The notes under the pieces were generated by a model, which saw only the letters and a list, made by a program, of their open reading frames with translations, ran no database searches and was not told the DNA's origin. From Macrolepiota albuminosa (lineage: Eukaryota; Basidiomycota; Agaricomycetes; Agaricales; Agaricaceae), in the NCBI GenBank assembly GCA_027475525.1, contig JAMWFC010000079.1, positions 1 to 64,000 of the forward strand: a DNA stretch of 64,000 nt, read 5' to 3'. Below, one piece after another: positions 19,857-32,302 of the stretch. Position numbers and translations under genes: made by a program. Within the stretch, counting starts at the first letter, position 1. Every line of letters begins with the position of its first letter.

Positions 19857-22164
19857 AAGACAGATTTTGTTGTATAGGTACTTCAATAACATTGGGAAAC
19901 TTTTTGATGGAAAGATGATTCTTGATCAATACAGATTGGGTTAAGACAAATAGAGTCTCTAAAGCAAAATTACAAAGAAGGTTTGTAATTAAAAGAAAAT
20001 ACCTCAAAAGAAGATTGTGTTTTAAAAGAAGAATTTTAAAAGCATTAGTATTATAAGGATGCATGACTCTAAAGAAAAGTTCAGCATCTTGCAGGGAAAT
20101 GAGGGCAATAGGAGTGTGAGAATAAATATGAGAGATGAAGTCATGATAGCAAAGTGTCTTAGGTGGAGATCTGTGACATGGTTCAAGTAGTGAATCTTCT
20201 GTTGACAACATGCAAGCATGTGTATGCATGTGCAAAGGCTAAATGCTCCCCTCTACAGAGGGAGCATACATGGAGGGCATCAGGCCCATGCTAGTTGTTG
20301 CAAGATCAATTGAGGTTAAAGACTCCACAGACTCTTTTGGCTGCACTGCTTCAAGGACTCTTGGCTATGATCAATTGGCTGCCAGCAAGCCTTGTAAAGA
20401 GAGGTTTTCCATCTTCAAAACAAAATAATGTTAAGTGAACTGGTAAGCCTTTCCACACAAGAGGCACACTGGGGAGGTCTTTCAAAAAAAGGATAGGTAA
20501 GAATATCAGTGACCCTTGCAGTTTTGAGACATTTGTACAAGCTCCAATCATTGAGAAAGGTGTGATGTAATTGGAGAATAACATCCACTTACAAAGCATA
20601 TTTTCCCCAGTTGAACAAGACATTGGCCATAAGAATCTCTAGATGGGCCTCACACTCAAATTTGTAATACAAAGGATAAGAGTCCTCAAAATCATCAACT
20701 TTTTTTTGGAAAAATTTCAATAGCATGGTTAGTAGATGCTGAGCTTGGAGGACCCAATGCTTTGATGGCAATAGGATTCTTGGCAAGCAACTTTAGGGCA
20801 TCCAGCAGATTCTTTGAGGCCTCAAGGAAGAGCAGAGGAGTCAGGCATGTGTAACTGTCATCATTGCCCTAGATTGAAATCATCTTTGCTAAATCCAGCA
20901 GAATAACCTTGTCCATAGACTTCTTGTCCAGATTATAAGGCTGCACAACCTTGATATGAATAATTTGAAGTGAGTTGTTCACCAAGTCTGTGATAGTTAG
21001 TGAAAAAATGAAGATGAGGAGGAAAGCAGTTTCAAATGTGAAAGAGATAAATAGTAGGAATAACCACTTCCTTGGATTTACCCAAAGAATGCTCCACTGG
21101 ATCTGTCTCATACTACCCAAAAGAGAAGACCTAATTGAATTGTCAGCTTTTTTATCCTTGGCTCTGAGGCCCTGACAGTTGTTCTCAGCTTGCTTATAAT
21201 TTTGAGACCAATTGGAGACAACTTTGCAGAGGAAGGGCAGAGGAAGAGGTGTGAGAAGTGCATACAGACTCTCACTACTCACAAGGTCCTGCATTTCATT
21301 GGGCCTGTGAATAAAAGTAAGTCAGCTTAAGCAGAGGGCTGACATCTAAGTCTTCAGTATGTGGTGCCAGAGCAACAGCCTTTGAGATGGTACAGTCATA
21401 GACAAGCAAAGTTATTTAATTCAATATCTCAGAAATGATAATTTTTTGAGTGAAACTAAGTACGGAATCAGACTCAGAATGCTAAACTATATCCAAAAAC
21501 ACATCTCCCAACTTTTTCCCACAAGAAATTGAGTATGGCCAAATTTTTGGTCAATTTCATGTCTTTTGAGGCAGGGGCCAGGGCCTCTAGATGCATCAGA
21601 GCAGCCCTTGAGATGGTATGATGACCCTTATACTTTTGCACAGCCCATGCAGCAGCTCGTCCCCATCAAGCCAAGTTGGTATGCATGCAAGAATCGCCAA
21701 GATTGGTTTGCAAACCTGCGTATAACATTGGTTGGACATATATCAAGTGCTTCAATAGCAGCTTGCTTTGAACTCTCAAAGGACGGCTTTGGGACTTGCC
21801 AATACCCGTATTTTGTCACACATTTCATTGTCGCTTTGTCTTTGTCAAGGGCATCGGATTTTGATCGGATGCATTAATGTTTTCGCGGGAATAGTTTTCT
21901 CTCACCTCAGGCTCTTCTACTCTTAGATCCTATCCTTTGAGTCGACGGCCTTTGAACCAGTGTACGCAGTATACGGCCACGCGTTGTTGGTACGTAACGG
22001 CTCTTCCAAACGACTTTCAAGCTTCACAAGTTTGACCAGTTGGCGCATGTTTCACAACAACTCATCTGCTGCGCATAATCACGGTTCTGTCCTGAGAATT
22101 TTCTCATACCCGATCTCTAATTTCTTGACTCTCGCAACCCTCTCATTGAACAATCGTGTCTCTC
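19857..22164. other. 2.3 kb without a recognisable gene
   Basis: Only short overlapping ORFs are seen and none matches a family I know. On the minus strand the stretch 20580-21300 keeps several 65-140 codon frames (for example 20869-21294) and may be a decayed gene or transposon; I cannot name it. The base composition is AT-richer than the flanking host genes. Confidence 0.4.
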
Positions 22165-23558
22165 ATGGTGGATTTTAATGGTACGCAGGTGTCTCAAGAG
22201 GACAGCCGTGAACTGGCTTGAAAGAATCTCCTACCTCTAGGATCTGACGTCCTTCAAACGAGCGTTAACACTCTTCCACCGACCGCTCTTTATGGCTATA
22301 TCCCTTCCAACAGTGCTACCCTAGCGTTCATTATCCTCTTCGCCATTTCAACTGGTGAGAAACACAACCTTGCTTTTCTCTGTGTTTCTCTAATTGAGAC
22401 TTGGGACAGTGACACACTTTGGGCAGGCGGTGTACACGAGGAACTGGTGGCTCATACCGACTATTTGCATTTGTGGTGGTTTAGAGGTCGCTGGTTGGGC
22501 CGGACGTTTTTGGAGTCATCATGAACCTACGAATTACTCGGCGTACCTATTACAGTTGGTAACTCTATCACTTCTCGATGTTTTTCTCACTGCAGTTGTG
22601 CCTACAGAATCTGCAGCACAATCATGGCGCCGACGTTCCTACTTGCTGCGAATTTCGTCATCTTCGGCCAGATCATTGAAAGACTAGGCACGCCGTACAG
22701 CCGCCTTCCACCCAAGTGGTGTGAGTTTTACCTTCAGAGTTGTCATTACATGAACGTGTTTTCTCAACCGTCCGCTATCCAGACTCTATTCTGTTCATTA
22801 CTTGCGTAAGTGAACCTGACTCATTTCTGCGGATTTCCTGAGAAAATATGATAGGATGTTATCGCGCTGATCATCCAAGGAACGGGAGGCGGCCTAGCTT
22901 CCGCGCACATCAAGACTAATCCTCAACCGGTACGCTTTCCCCCTTGATTGACGGGTTATGTCCTAACGTTTGTATACTTCATAGGGTGCTAACGTCATGC
23001 TTGGTGGTATCTCCTTCCAGTTGGGTATGTGCATCATATCTCACCTTCAACCCCTGACTGAGGATCCTATGATAGCGGTCATCGTCGTCTACGCCTTCCT
23101 CATTGCCGAGTTTTTCGTGCGTTACTCAGGAAACAATCCTTTCCGTAGGTCAAATTCATCCAGCGAATCACTTCCCTACCCGAAACCCATGACAACAAAA
23201 ATCATGATTATGTCTTTCGGTATCATCCTCTGCACACTATGTCTCTTCATTCGGTTCGTAATTCTTTGAAAGCTCTATTGTGCTTAGTATTCATTCCAAT
23301 GTAAACAGATCCATATACCGTGTGATAGAGCTCGCGGATGGCTGGTTGGGGCGTGTTATTCGCACGGAGGTGTACTTCAGTGCGTTTTTCACTTATCCTC
23401 TTTCCTCCGTGATTAACTGTTTCCCCTGGCTCCTTATAGACGTACTCGACGGAGTCATGATTACCCTCGCAATCTACACCTTTAATGTCATCCATCCGGG
23501 ATACTTTCTCGCTGATAATGACGTTGAGGATAATGAAAAAGCACGCGGCGTTTATTGA
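22165..23558 (+). CDS. RTA1-like multi-spanning membrane protein
   Basis: Ten exons: 22165-22180, 22241-22354, 22410-22554, 22596-22720, 22783-22805, 22855-22929, 22985-23024, 23076-23253, 23309-23379 and 23440-23558. The join is open for 301 codons. The start at 22165 (MVDFNG) is a 16-base first exon, chosen because no ATG is in frame in exon 2. Hydrophobic segments alternate in the RTA1 pattern. Family marks include LEVAGWAGR, IIQGTGGG, GGISFQLG, YRVIELADGW and a last helix ending in NVIHPG. RTA1 proteins are seven-helix fungal membrane proteins linked to lipid export and azole or aminocholesterol resistance. The substrate is unknown. The donor at 22555 (GTTGGT) is weak. It converges on the UBL3-like gene. 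Confidence 0.88.
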
Positions 23559-24403
23559 AGTCGATTCCGGCGTCAAAATAAGCTATATAATTCATCGCCA
23601 TCGCTCTTGTAAATCAACCATATCCTCTAAATTTTAGAATATTGCATCTCTCATTTGCGCCCACGCTTTCTCTGAGTACTTGACAGAGGTTGCAGGTATT
23701 GGCATCGTTCATAATGCATGTGTGGATACGCTCTATTAATGAGTTACGTGAACTTATAGAGAGCTTCAATCAAAGCGGGGATTACAATAATATATTGAAG
23801 CTAATGTACACATATGAGTACAAACCAATCGAAAGAAACTGGAGCAAAAGAAACATTGAAAAATGACCGACCGATGTCGAGAAGAAAGGAAGAAAAGGTG
23901 GGAAAAGAGAGTCGAAGTACATATACCATACCAACCTAAATAAGTTCGATAGTAAATGATGACCATATCAGAGCTCCAGAGAGAGGAAACAAAGGTTTGT
24001 CGAAGCATGTTATTACAGTCAATGTGGACAGGGTGAAGCAGTGATGGAGTGATCGATAATGTACGCGTTAATAGTAGCGTGTATGATGTGATTGCTTGAT
24101 GACAAGGGAGACCTACTCTCCCTGACGAGTCCGTCAATGTCCGCGTGACGTCGTAGATGTTGATCGTTCATGAAATCCGGATAGAGGTTGAAAAATAGAA
24201 GGAAGGACGTCGTAAACATACATAGGGATTAAAGTACAAAGAAGCAAAAGAACAAGTGTTTTTCGGAACGACGAAGGAAATCCAGCAAGGAGTCGATTCG
24301 CATATAGATAGGGGAGCTAGAAGGCAAATGATTAGAGCATGAAGTTGCACGCATCCACGACTGAAATACGCCTTACATCGCACTTCAGGTATTGCGATTA
24401 TAC
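23559..24403. other. Convergent intergenic region
   Basis: These 845 bp lie between the 3' ends of the RTA1-like gene and the UBL3-like gene. I see no coding sequence or repeat in it. Confidence 0.5.
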
Positions 24404-25210
24404 TCAGCAAATGACACAACCACAACATCCTGCACCCTCAGGCTCGTCGTCCTGCGCTCCACCTGCATTTTGTGGAACTGCGAAAACGTATTCATATGCC
24501 CCTTTCCAGAGTGACACAAGCTCTCACCATCATTGGGCCTGTTTTTACGCTTCTTCTTGATGTCCGGTTCATTCTGGGTAGCGAATGGTCTGATGGATAG
24601 ATGGACGATCGTAGGGGTGGGCACAGAGTTCGTTTGCGGAGTATGAGTGGGAAAATTCATTTCTATTCACATACGTCGTTAATAAGGGTAGTTCCAAGAT
24701 AACAAAGAGAATGATTGTCCTACGTGATAGTGTTTCGTCGTCTTGCAGCATTCTGCCAAGATATAATACCCGGAGGAAAGACGGCGCAGTAGGTCGTTCA
24801 TCCTCCCAGTCTATGTTCAATTAGATAAAACCTCAGACAGGTCAAGTTAGCGCACCGGACGGCCATGTATTCCACACTAGTTCCTTCAGCCTGCCTACCG
24901 TCGTTCCAGGTTCGAAACACATTGTCCTTCTCTTTCCCGAGATTACCAGAAATGTGAGATAGACCTGTGGAGTCTGCGGTACCACTGTCTCTGCAGGAGT
25001 ATCATCCGAGTTCTCAGCCTTTTCTGCCATTGGACTTGACACTTGTTTCGGCACATGCAACACAGGTTCTATTGACTGGGTGCCTCCTGACCGCGTACCG
25101 TTGGCTCCCTGGGCCGTGTCGAGTTGCGTTATCGATGTGCTGGCAGAGTTGGCCTGAGATATACCATCCATGGCAACGTAGGGTAATGATGGGGGCTCAA
25201 GTGATGCCAT
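24404..25210 (-). CDS. UBL3-like membrane-anchored ubiquitin-fold protein
   Basis: Four exons: 25210-24856, 24810-24724, 24662-24528 and 24477-24404, joined to 216 codons. A ~75-residue low-complexity N-terminus is followed by a ubiquitin-like fold starting VYLTFLVISGKRRTM and continuing through the first junction into DWEDERPTAPSFLRVLYLG and later PTIVHLSIRPFA. The protein ends GCCGCVIC: a CVIC CAAX box with extra cysteines, which suggests prenylation and palmitoylation at a membrane. UBL3/MUB proteins are membrane-tethered ubiquitin folds that in animals and plants influence protein sorting and E2 recruitment; a role here is inference. Without the last intron the frame would end in an unrelated tail, so the CAAX end supports the model. 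Confidence 0.88.
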
Positions 25211-25346
25211 AGCTGAACTCTTGGACCGTTTTCTCCTTTCGTCGTCGTCGTGGTCGTCGTCGAACTCGGGATCGTCTTATACGCAAACGACGATTGTAGT
25301 GAGACGGGGGATCGAAGCAGAGTTCGATCAGATTTCTCGTGCGGGG

Positions 25347-25354
25347 TATTTATA
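25347..25354 (-). promoter_or_regulatory. TATA box of the UBL3-like gene
   Basis: The minus strand reads TATAAATA, about 137 bp upstream of the ATG at 25210. Confidence 0.5.
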
Positions 25355-26486
25355 GGTCCATCGGAAGTGGATTTGTATATTCTAAATTCAAAAAAGGGTG
25401 AAGCCGACAACGCCACACTCTGGAAGACGACCCTGCCATAAGAAAGGAGTTATAATCAAGTTAACGAGGTAAAGGAACCAACAGTGCGCACGGCAAGCTC
25501 GCTCTCCTGAGTGCTGCGTCGCTGTGCTGTAATTAGCCTAGGCGCTTATGGCAGAGTCCTCCCACGTGTATTAACCCATCACAAACTGAGTAACTCATCA
25601 CAAACTTGGTGCTATTACGGGGACCCTCACGCTTAAAAAACTCGAGGATCGTCTTCGAAGGCTTTCTTCGCATATGAGCATATGAAAAAGGTGGGTATTT
25701 GTGTCCCATAGGGGAAACAGATGTCTTGCATTGGATCGAGGCCACTAGTTGACACAATTGTCTCACAGATCTGTCGACGTGAGAACGACGATCTCGACAA
25801 TGTGTCTGCAGAAACGTACAGCAGTCCTAGTAAAGTGATTGATTTCCCGCGGAATCCTCTGGGAATCTCCTTATCTCTTCGCCCCTCTTTTGGTCAGAAG
25901 GGGTTTGTTACTGGGCTCACCGAGGCTTACCCATGACCCCGTGGCTACAGAACCTTGACAAATACGAATACACGCATATTTGGCAACTCCCAGATGCAAT
26001 CGTTACATGGCGCCCGTCTGATTGTATCTGATACAAAAAAAAACTAAACACATGAATGCTGTGGAAAAGGCCGCGTGTGTGGTGACCAGCAGGGACATGT
26101 TGACATCGCGTAACTATTTTGATTCAAGGATTATGAAGGTACGGAAGTGTATATACAAATGAGCGGACTACAGGGTACATGACAGTTACACTAGTGGTGG
26201 ACAACACAATAAGCATAGGACGATAGCGAGCCGATAGTAAATCTTAACATAACAAAAGCATCGAAAAAGGTACGGAAATGGATAAGGTATAGTTATTAAT
26301 AGCAGGGTATAAACCTTGAAGACAATATTGGTCCAAGTGCTGCAGTCCTTGGGGAGTCAAACACCAGAAAATCCATCTGTGTGACGTTGCAGAAAAATGG
26401 AACATGTTCGTCGAGGTAGGAAGTATAGCGAGAAAAAGAACGACACTTGGCAGTGGGCGAGACGCAGATATTCTCGCTCTCGTCCC
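25355..26486. other. Intergenic, nothing recognised
   Basis: This lies between the UBL3-like promoter and the 3' end of the rhodopsin-domain gene. Only short ORFs are present, and no repeat was noticed. Confidence 0.4.
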
Positions 26487-27848
26487 TTACTGGCTTGGGG
26501 AAGGAAACACCGATCGACCAGAATGCATGGTCATGATCGGAGGACATGTCTGAAGACCTTGCGCGGCGATTCTCGGGGTCGGGACTGACGCGGTCATAAC
26601 TTGAATCCCACCTCCCTTGCCTAGCTCCTCAAGGAACACCGACGATCCACGGTGCGTCGTCAATTGGACAAGATCATGCGTTTCTTGTCCTGATATCTGT
26701 GTGAAGATCGTAAGACCATTTACCACAGGTGTATCTATAGCGCGAGAGAGGTATTGCGAGTGTTCAACGTCGAGGTCAGGGCCTTTTCGAAGGTGACGGT
26801 AAACAAAAGTCACCAGGACGAGGAGGTCACACATTAGAAGGGTCACTGCCGCCTGTCTAGTGTCTGAGTCGAGCGCGGAGACGGGTCGGGTCACCAGACT
26901 CACCTCGAGGTTTGTGGTCAATACATAAAGTGGGATGTTATTCCCCATCGCGTAGATCACGCGAATCGTGCAGACGATGATCGTACAGATAGTGGTTACA
27001 AATACAACGCGGATCATGTAAAGGGGAGCCTTTGGAAGCCTCGTGTGCCTCAGGATAAACAAGGGGATCACCGCAAGCAGGATGTTCGACACGATGTCGG
27101 CTATTTTTCGGTCAATTTGACTGACTGCAAGGTGACCATATTAAGAGGGATTACACGTACTGCATAGCTTAAATATGTTGAAAGCATGACCGAGGCTGCA
27201 GTCGATCCACACGTGTTGGCGGGCGCAGATGTAGTTTTTGAGAATGAGCATGATAACAATATTGAGGAAGAAGATCCACGTCAACAAGTACACGAAGGAT
27301 CTTGTTCGTCCACTCGGAAGGACTCGAAGAATACTACATGCGATGCTTATTCGGGATGCCCTGGAGCGAAGGCTTTAATTAACCTTGCTATTATAACGAG
27401 GTAACAATTTGAAAGGAAGTGCACCATATCGTGCAAGTGAATGCCATGGACGCAGCCTCATAAACACCCTCCTGGAGCTTCATCGGGAGAGGGTCGTTTT
27501 CCAGAGCCTGTTCTAAACACAGGTGGTCAGAGATACCACCATCCGTCTTCAAGTCTAAATACTTACTATCAATACGAAAACGAATGCAAGCACAGACAAA
27601 AACAATCGAGTCAAAGAAGGCAGCCGCAAATGCCCACCAGTCGTCCCAGGAGAACTGTCTTCGCCGTCGTCGATATGCCAAGCGAAACACAGTAGCAATA
27701 ATGGCCAGGCTATGGAAGACCATTGACAGAGCTACCCCAGATTGTCAGCGAGAGTATGTACTAAAAGTGACCCGTTAAATCGTCGGTGCCTGGGCTTACC
27801 TGCTATGACAACCGTAGTTTTCGACGACTCCCTTGTTACCGACGTCAT
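26487..27848 (-). CDS. Fungal rhodopsin-domain integral membrane protein
   Basis: Four exons: 27848-27800, 27731-27425, 27360-27161 and 27124-26487, joined to 397 codons with consistent phases. About seven hydrophobic segments fill the first ~290 residues. The pattern RLAYRRRRRQFSWDDWWAF (Arg-rich loop followed by WDDWW), then TIWASRISIACSILR and DIVSNILLAVIPL, is that of the fungal rhodopsin-like/PTH11-related membrane proteins common in mushrooms. These are thought to be receptor-like or transport-like but few have a known role. The cytoplasmic C-terminal ~110 residues are low complexity. The ATG at 27848 is the only one upstream of the first helix that joins in frame. Confidence 0.82.
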
Positions 27849-28403
27849 GGATACTAAGTATACACCAGCTGGGACATGGAACGCCCAGTGGCCAGTGGCT
27901 AGTACCTGGGAGGAACGTTGAGAACAACGTTGTAGATGTTGAAAGTCTGAGTTTTTGTTGAGAGTTTATGTGCCATGTCAGCGAACGCGAGCAAGTATCG
28001 AACCGGACAGGGTCGTGCAAGGTCGTTGCATGCTAAAAGCCGTGAAAATCAGGGTAGATTCATCGGGGATGTAGAGGACTAACGTTATATTAGTATCACG
28101 TGGAATATCAATCATTCAACCTTGCGTTCCGAGTCAGCAAGAGAAATGATGTTCGAGGCCAATCGAGGTCGATAGAATTTCAGAACTAGAGGAAGAGTAC
28201 GATTCTACCTGGTATGTAGAGGAAGGACTGAATGGGTCGTCAATTTAGTAGCTTTCACCTGTAAAGCTGTTGCTACATAACTACTACGTACCAAAGTACT
28301 CTTCAAGGTTCTGCAGAGAAACTTCCGTTTATCCTCGGCTAAGCTTTAGAAAGTCCGGAAGAAGATGATGTGAGCTCTATTCGCGCGTTGATCTTGTGTG
28401 TCT

Positions 28404-28980
28404 TCAATGTATGAATCGAATACCAACTGTCGCCGTGGTTTCAAAAAATCTCATCACTTCACGTTGTCCAAATGGCTGAATGGTATCAAGCGCAGTCAGA
28501 GTTTGGCGCGTCAAACCGCATCCCACACCTTTTGTTGTATCCTTGCAGCTCATTTCGCATCTTTTCATTGAGTGTTGTGCGTCGCTCCTGACTTGGGAAA
28601 CTCCAGGACGGAAAACGGCATTCCTCACAAATGTCTTCTCTGAAGAACTTCCAGGATAAACGAGGGTCCACCATGAAACAGGAAAGTTCCGGAGCATTCC
28701 AAAAGCCGGGCCTAATCGAAATTGGCAAACTATCCCTTGACAAAGCGACCAATAAACTCGAGTAGGAATGATTCGTTTGATTTGACTTGTGATGGTTTTT
28801 GAGCAGTCGGAAATTGAAAAACCAGGATCCAAACCTATGATTCGGACATCCAAGTAGGATTGCTGGTCGTAATTCCAGAATGCAGAACAGTTCAAGGAAT
28901 AAATCGATGGTGTTTCCTAACCTGGACTTCAAGAACGAGACCCTTCTCTCTGGCAGGCTCCGCCTCTCATAGTTTTCCAT
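28404..28980 (-). CDS. Possible hypothetical gene
   Basis: Two overlapping minus-strand frames are open for 163 and 164 codons (28404-28895 and 28486-28980). Neither resembles a family I know. The longer upstream frame starts with a charged MENYERRSLPERR segment and could be exon 1 of a spliced gene. Which frame, if any, is coding cannot be decided. Confidence 0.25.
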
Positions 28981-28999
28981 GCTAGGCTTTCTTGATGTT

Positions 29000-29949
29000 A
29001 AGATAGCGATATGTGACGTTCATCATGTTTTCGCAAGCGCCATGTGGAGAAGGCCGTGTGATATAGTAGAAGACAGGAATTATTTAGAATAATAACGTTA
29101 TCGAGAAATAGACCCGAAAAACTGGTTGAATTCGCACTATGTATATGGTACAAATGTCCCGGGAACTCCACTTTTAGTGGTCCTAAGATTATCTCGTTTC
29201 AAACCTTGTTGTTCTTTTTCGCATGCCAAAGCTTCTACGACATGTCATGTAATAATTCGTAGGATACTCGACAGCGCGATTATTGGATGCCTTTATGACG
29301 GTAGAAGACGTTGCATGCAAAATAGCGGCAGATTGAGCATTTACCCGACGTTCGAGGGTCAGGAGTATTGATGACATGTAAGCGCAATGCTTATCGAGAC
29401 GAAGATAGTTTTTGGCCGTGGAATCAGATAGCTCTCGATCGCGCTTGAGGTCGAGGCTCATGTATGTTTCATACATCTACTGAGTTGATAGCTACCGGAG
29501 CTTTCACGACGGCACTCGCGTCATCCCAGCTGCGGCCCATGCGTCCTGCTTTACATATGCCCGTATCTTGGCTTTTTAGGACCAATGTGTTCCTAAGCAC
29601 CTTGAGAGATTGTGAAGTTGTACTGGTGGTAGAATATACATAGTCGCGAGGTCAGCAGTAGAAACTCTCAAGATGTGGAGACAGTGGATTACTCCTGCAA
29701 TTCATCTGGCGCCACGAAACGAAACAAGGACAGATTGTGGCAGTTTGTCGGCCAATCCTAATGATATTTTCCAAGACCCGAAATCATAAATAAGCAAAGG
29801 AATTACATGACATGAATCATATTCTTCTACAGCCATGTGCTCGACGCACTCTATCAGACGATGCAGGTGGATATGACGAAACAAGATATAAGGTGAAAAC
29901 ATGGAGTAACAAAGCGAAACCAGAAGCTTGGGGTATCTGCAGCCCATGT
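29000..29949. other. Intergenic, nothing recognised
   Basis: Short ORFs only; no repeat or RNA gene was noticed. Confidence 0.35.
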
Positions 29950-31032
29950 TTAAGGAGTTTTTTTTCCACCAATGAAAACCCAGGAAAGAGTAATGAATAT
30001 CCGGATCCCGACTGAGATGCCTAACGCAGCCGGTGAACCAAGTTTGCCTAAGAGAGCGCGTCCCGCGAAAGCGCCCAAAAAGAGCGCAACGGCAGCAAGC
30101 AGCTTATGATCGCGTGATTTAACCTTTTGGCGAAATTTGAACAGACGTGGATCAGATACGAGTTCGATCCAAACAGTCGTCAGGACAACTAACATCAAGT
30201 AAAAATGAGAAAGGGGTTCCATGGAAGACGGAGATAATACGACGCACTAGTAGTTCCAAATTGGGTGTTTAGCCTTTTGCCCAGTACACCTTGAACACCG
30301 AGACTTGCACTCATGAAGGCAAGCGCAACGAACGACAAGACGTTGTTCCAACTCGGATCGGCCCTCGTATCGGCAATGCTGAGCTCTCCACTTTGCCATA
30401 AAGTTACTGCCGAGGCCATGCTGAGCAGTGCCTGAAGGAAGGTTGCGGCGATGAGCCAGCTGCGTTTCAATGGCCCTATTCTGTCGCCCAAACGTCCAAC
30501 TGAAGCGCCCAGTTGGAAGGCGATGAGCGAACATAAAGCTTGTTGATCAGCTCTATGGAACGTCATATCCCTGAATCCTTTTGGACCCTCGAAAAGACGT
30601 GCAAGTGCTATCGCCAACTGCACGCCGAAAGAGTAAGTAAAAGCTTTCTTGGACAAGCTCTGGTTCACACCTGTGCAAAGTTTCCGGTTTGAAAACCGCA
30701 CCAGACGTATATCGAAGAGAACGAGATGACATCTCTGGAGTTCGTACGTGCTGTATGAGCAACTTGTGTAGAAGTTGAAAAGGCGGGTTGACAACGCACA
30801 TGTATCCCGTCATGAAACAGAAGGCAGCCAACGGGCCCGTCGACTGCGCCGGGTCTACTTCCGAGTTGAGATAAGTCCAGAACGACGGCGACGACGACGG
30901 TGACGGTGACCCGCGCTCGACATCTTTCTTGTTGCTCATCGTGTTGGAAGACGATGGGGATATTGCAGCATTGGATGATGAAAGTCGTTTTTCGGTTTCC
31001 GAAGTGGCAGTGGCTAACAGATCCGATGTCAT
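29950..31032 (-). CDS. DUF1275 (YoaK-like) membrane protein
   Basis: Four exons: 31032-30800, 30734-30671, 30617-30248 and 30188-29950, joined to 301 codons with matching phases. A Ser-rich N-terminus of ~50 residues precedes the DUF1275 core. The core starts at STGPLAAFCFMTGYIDVIS and continues with FVWCGFQTGNF-type residues (here YVWCGFQTGNFAQ), LGDRIGPLKRSW, ASLGVQGVLGKRLNTQFGTT, VLTTVWIELVSDP and LGAFAGRALL. Six or so helices are expected. The family is widespread in fungi and bacteria with no firm function. The gene is divergent from the P450 1.3 kb away. Confidence 0.9.
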
Positions 31033-32302
31033 TTTTCTCAGGCCTTGGTTGCCAGAGATATCGTCGGCAACGGTCTGGGTGGCGAGCGCAATGAGGTGGA
31101 CTATTATAGCGCTGAGAGAACTCGCGCAGGGAGTTACTTATTATACACTTGACTGTAACACGACTCTAAAAACGGTGGGCTTATACTTGGCTGCTTGGCG
31201 CCGAGCTTGGGCTTTGTGGGAACTAATGGCATTCCGTTCCGGACTCGGAGGGCCGTCACATTCGGTAGTTGCTCTGCATAATTTCTTGGGCAGGCAATAT
31301 CTGGGCAAAACCTGCTTTTCTCCGCATTAACTCCTAGGAAAGCGCCATGATATTCTGGGCGACACTCTTCGGTCTTCTGGCGTTCCAATTAGACAATTCT
31401 TATACAACAGATCATTCTGATAGGTCTCAAAAAGTAAGTTTAAAGATTATGATTTTGCTAAATATGTAGTTGCGAGCACGGTGAGGGACTCTGCCAAGAC
31501 ATGCCATGCAAGCTGAAGATATGACAGGTGTAACAAGTACTTCAAGAACCTTTGACAGCTCCCATGTGGAAAAATACTCTCGTCCAAGAAATGACAGCGA
31601 CAATTACTAGGACCATGGCCAGACCACAGAGCCAAGCTGTGCATGTGCATGTGAGTCCTTGGCCATTGGATTGTTTGCATTTGCTAACCTACAAACGCAC
31701 CGTCTCAGAGATTGCGTATAGTATCAATCATCGTCTCGTACGGCGAAAACGATAGCAGGTCTTTTCTGAAATGTTTTTTTTTTAATTGTAGTCTTCTGCA
31801 AGTATGATTTATGAATCCATAGGGTAACAGGTTTATACTGGAGAATTAACCGATACAATTCATAATACATTTGCAGCCATATGCCATCATAATAAAGGCA
31901 TGACATCACTACAAGTAGACGGTCGGTATGCTTAGGGTACTTACCGTCAGCAAGAGGAACCCCCTAAAGTGCCATCAAGAAGCATATACCGTCCTGCCAG
32001 GAGTGGCTGCACCATAGTCCGCTGCACAGAAAAACCTCGATCTATTCTAGATCTCGGAACTCAGGTACAGTTTCTCCTCCATACTGACACAACGCCGAGG
32101 CTCCATTTCTATTGTTTGTATCTGTACAGGCTCGGTCCTATATATATATCATTATAATTCATTTCAAGGATAGATTACTGTGGCTCTAAAGTGATATGTT
32201 ACATTTTGTGGCGTCGGATCTACGTGTTCCTATCTTAGGACCTATTAATTGAGGTTGATAGCCAATGTATTGACTGTGATCCCCTCACCTATCAGTTCGA
32301 GC
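31033..32302. other. Divergent intergenic region between DUF1275 gene and P450
   Basis: These 1.27 kb hold the promoters of both neighbours. A TATATATATAT run at 32139-32149 lies ~155 bp before the P450 ATG. No coding sequence is evident. Confidence 0.45.
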
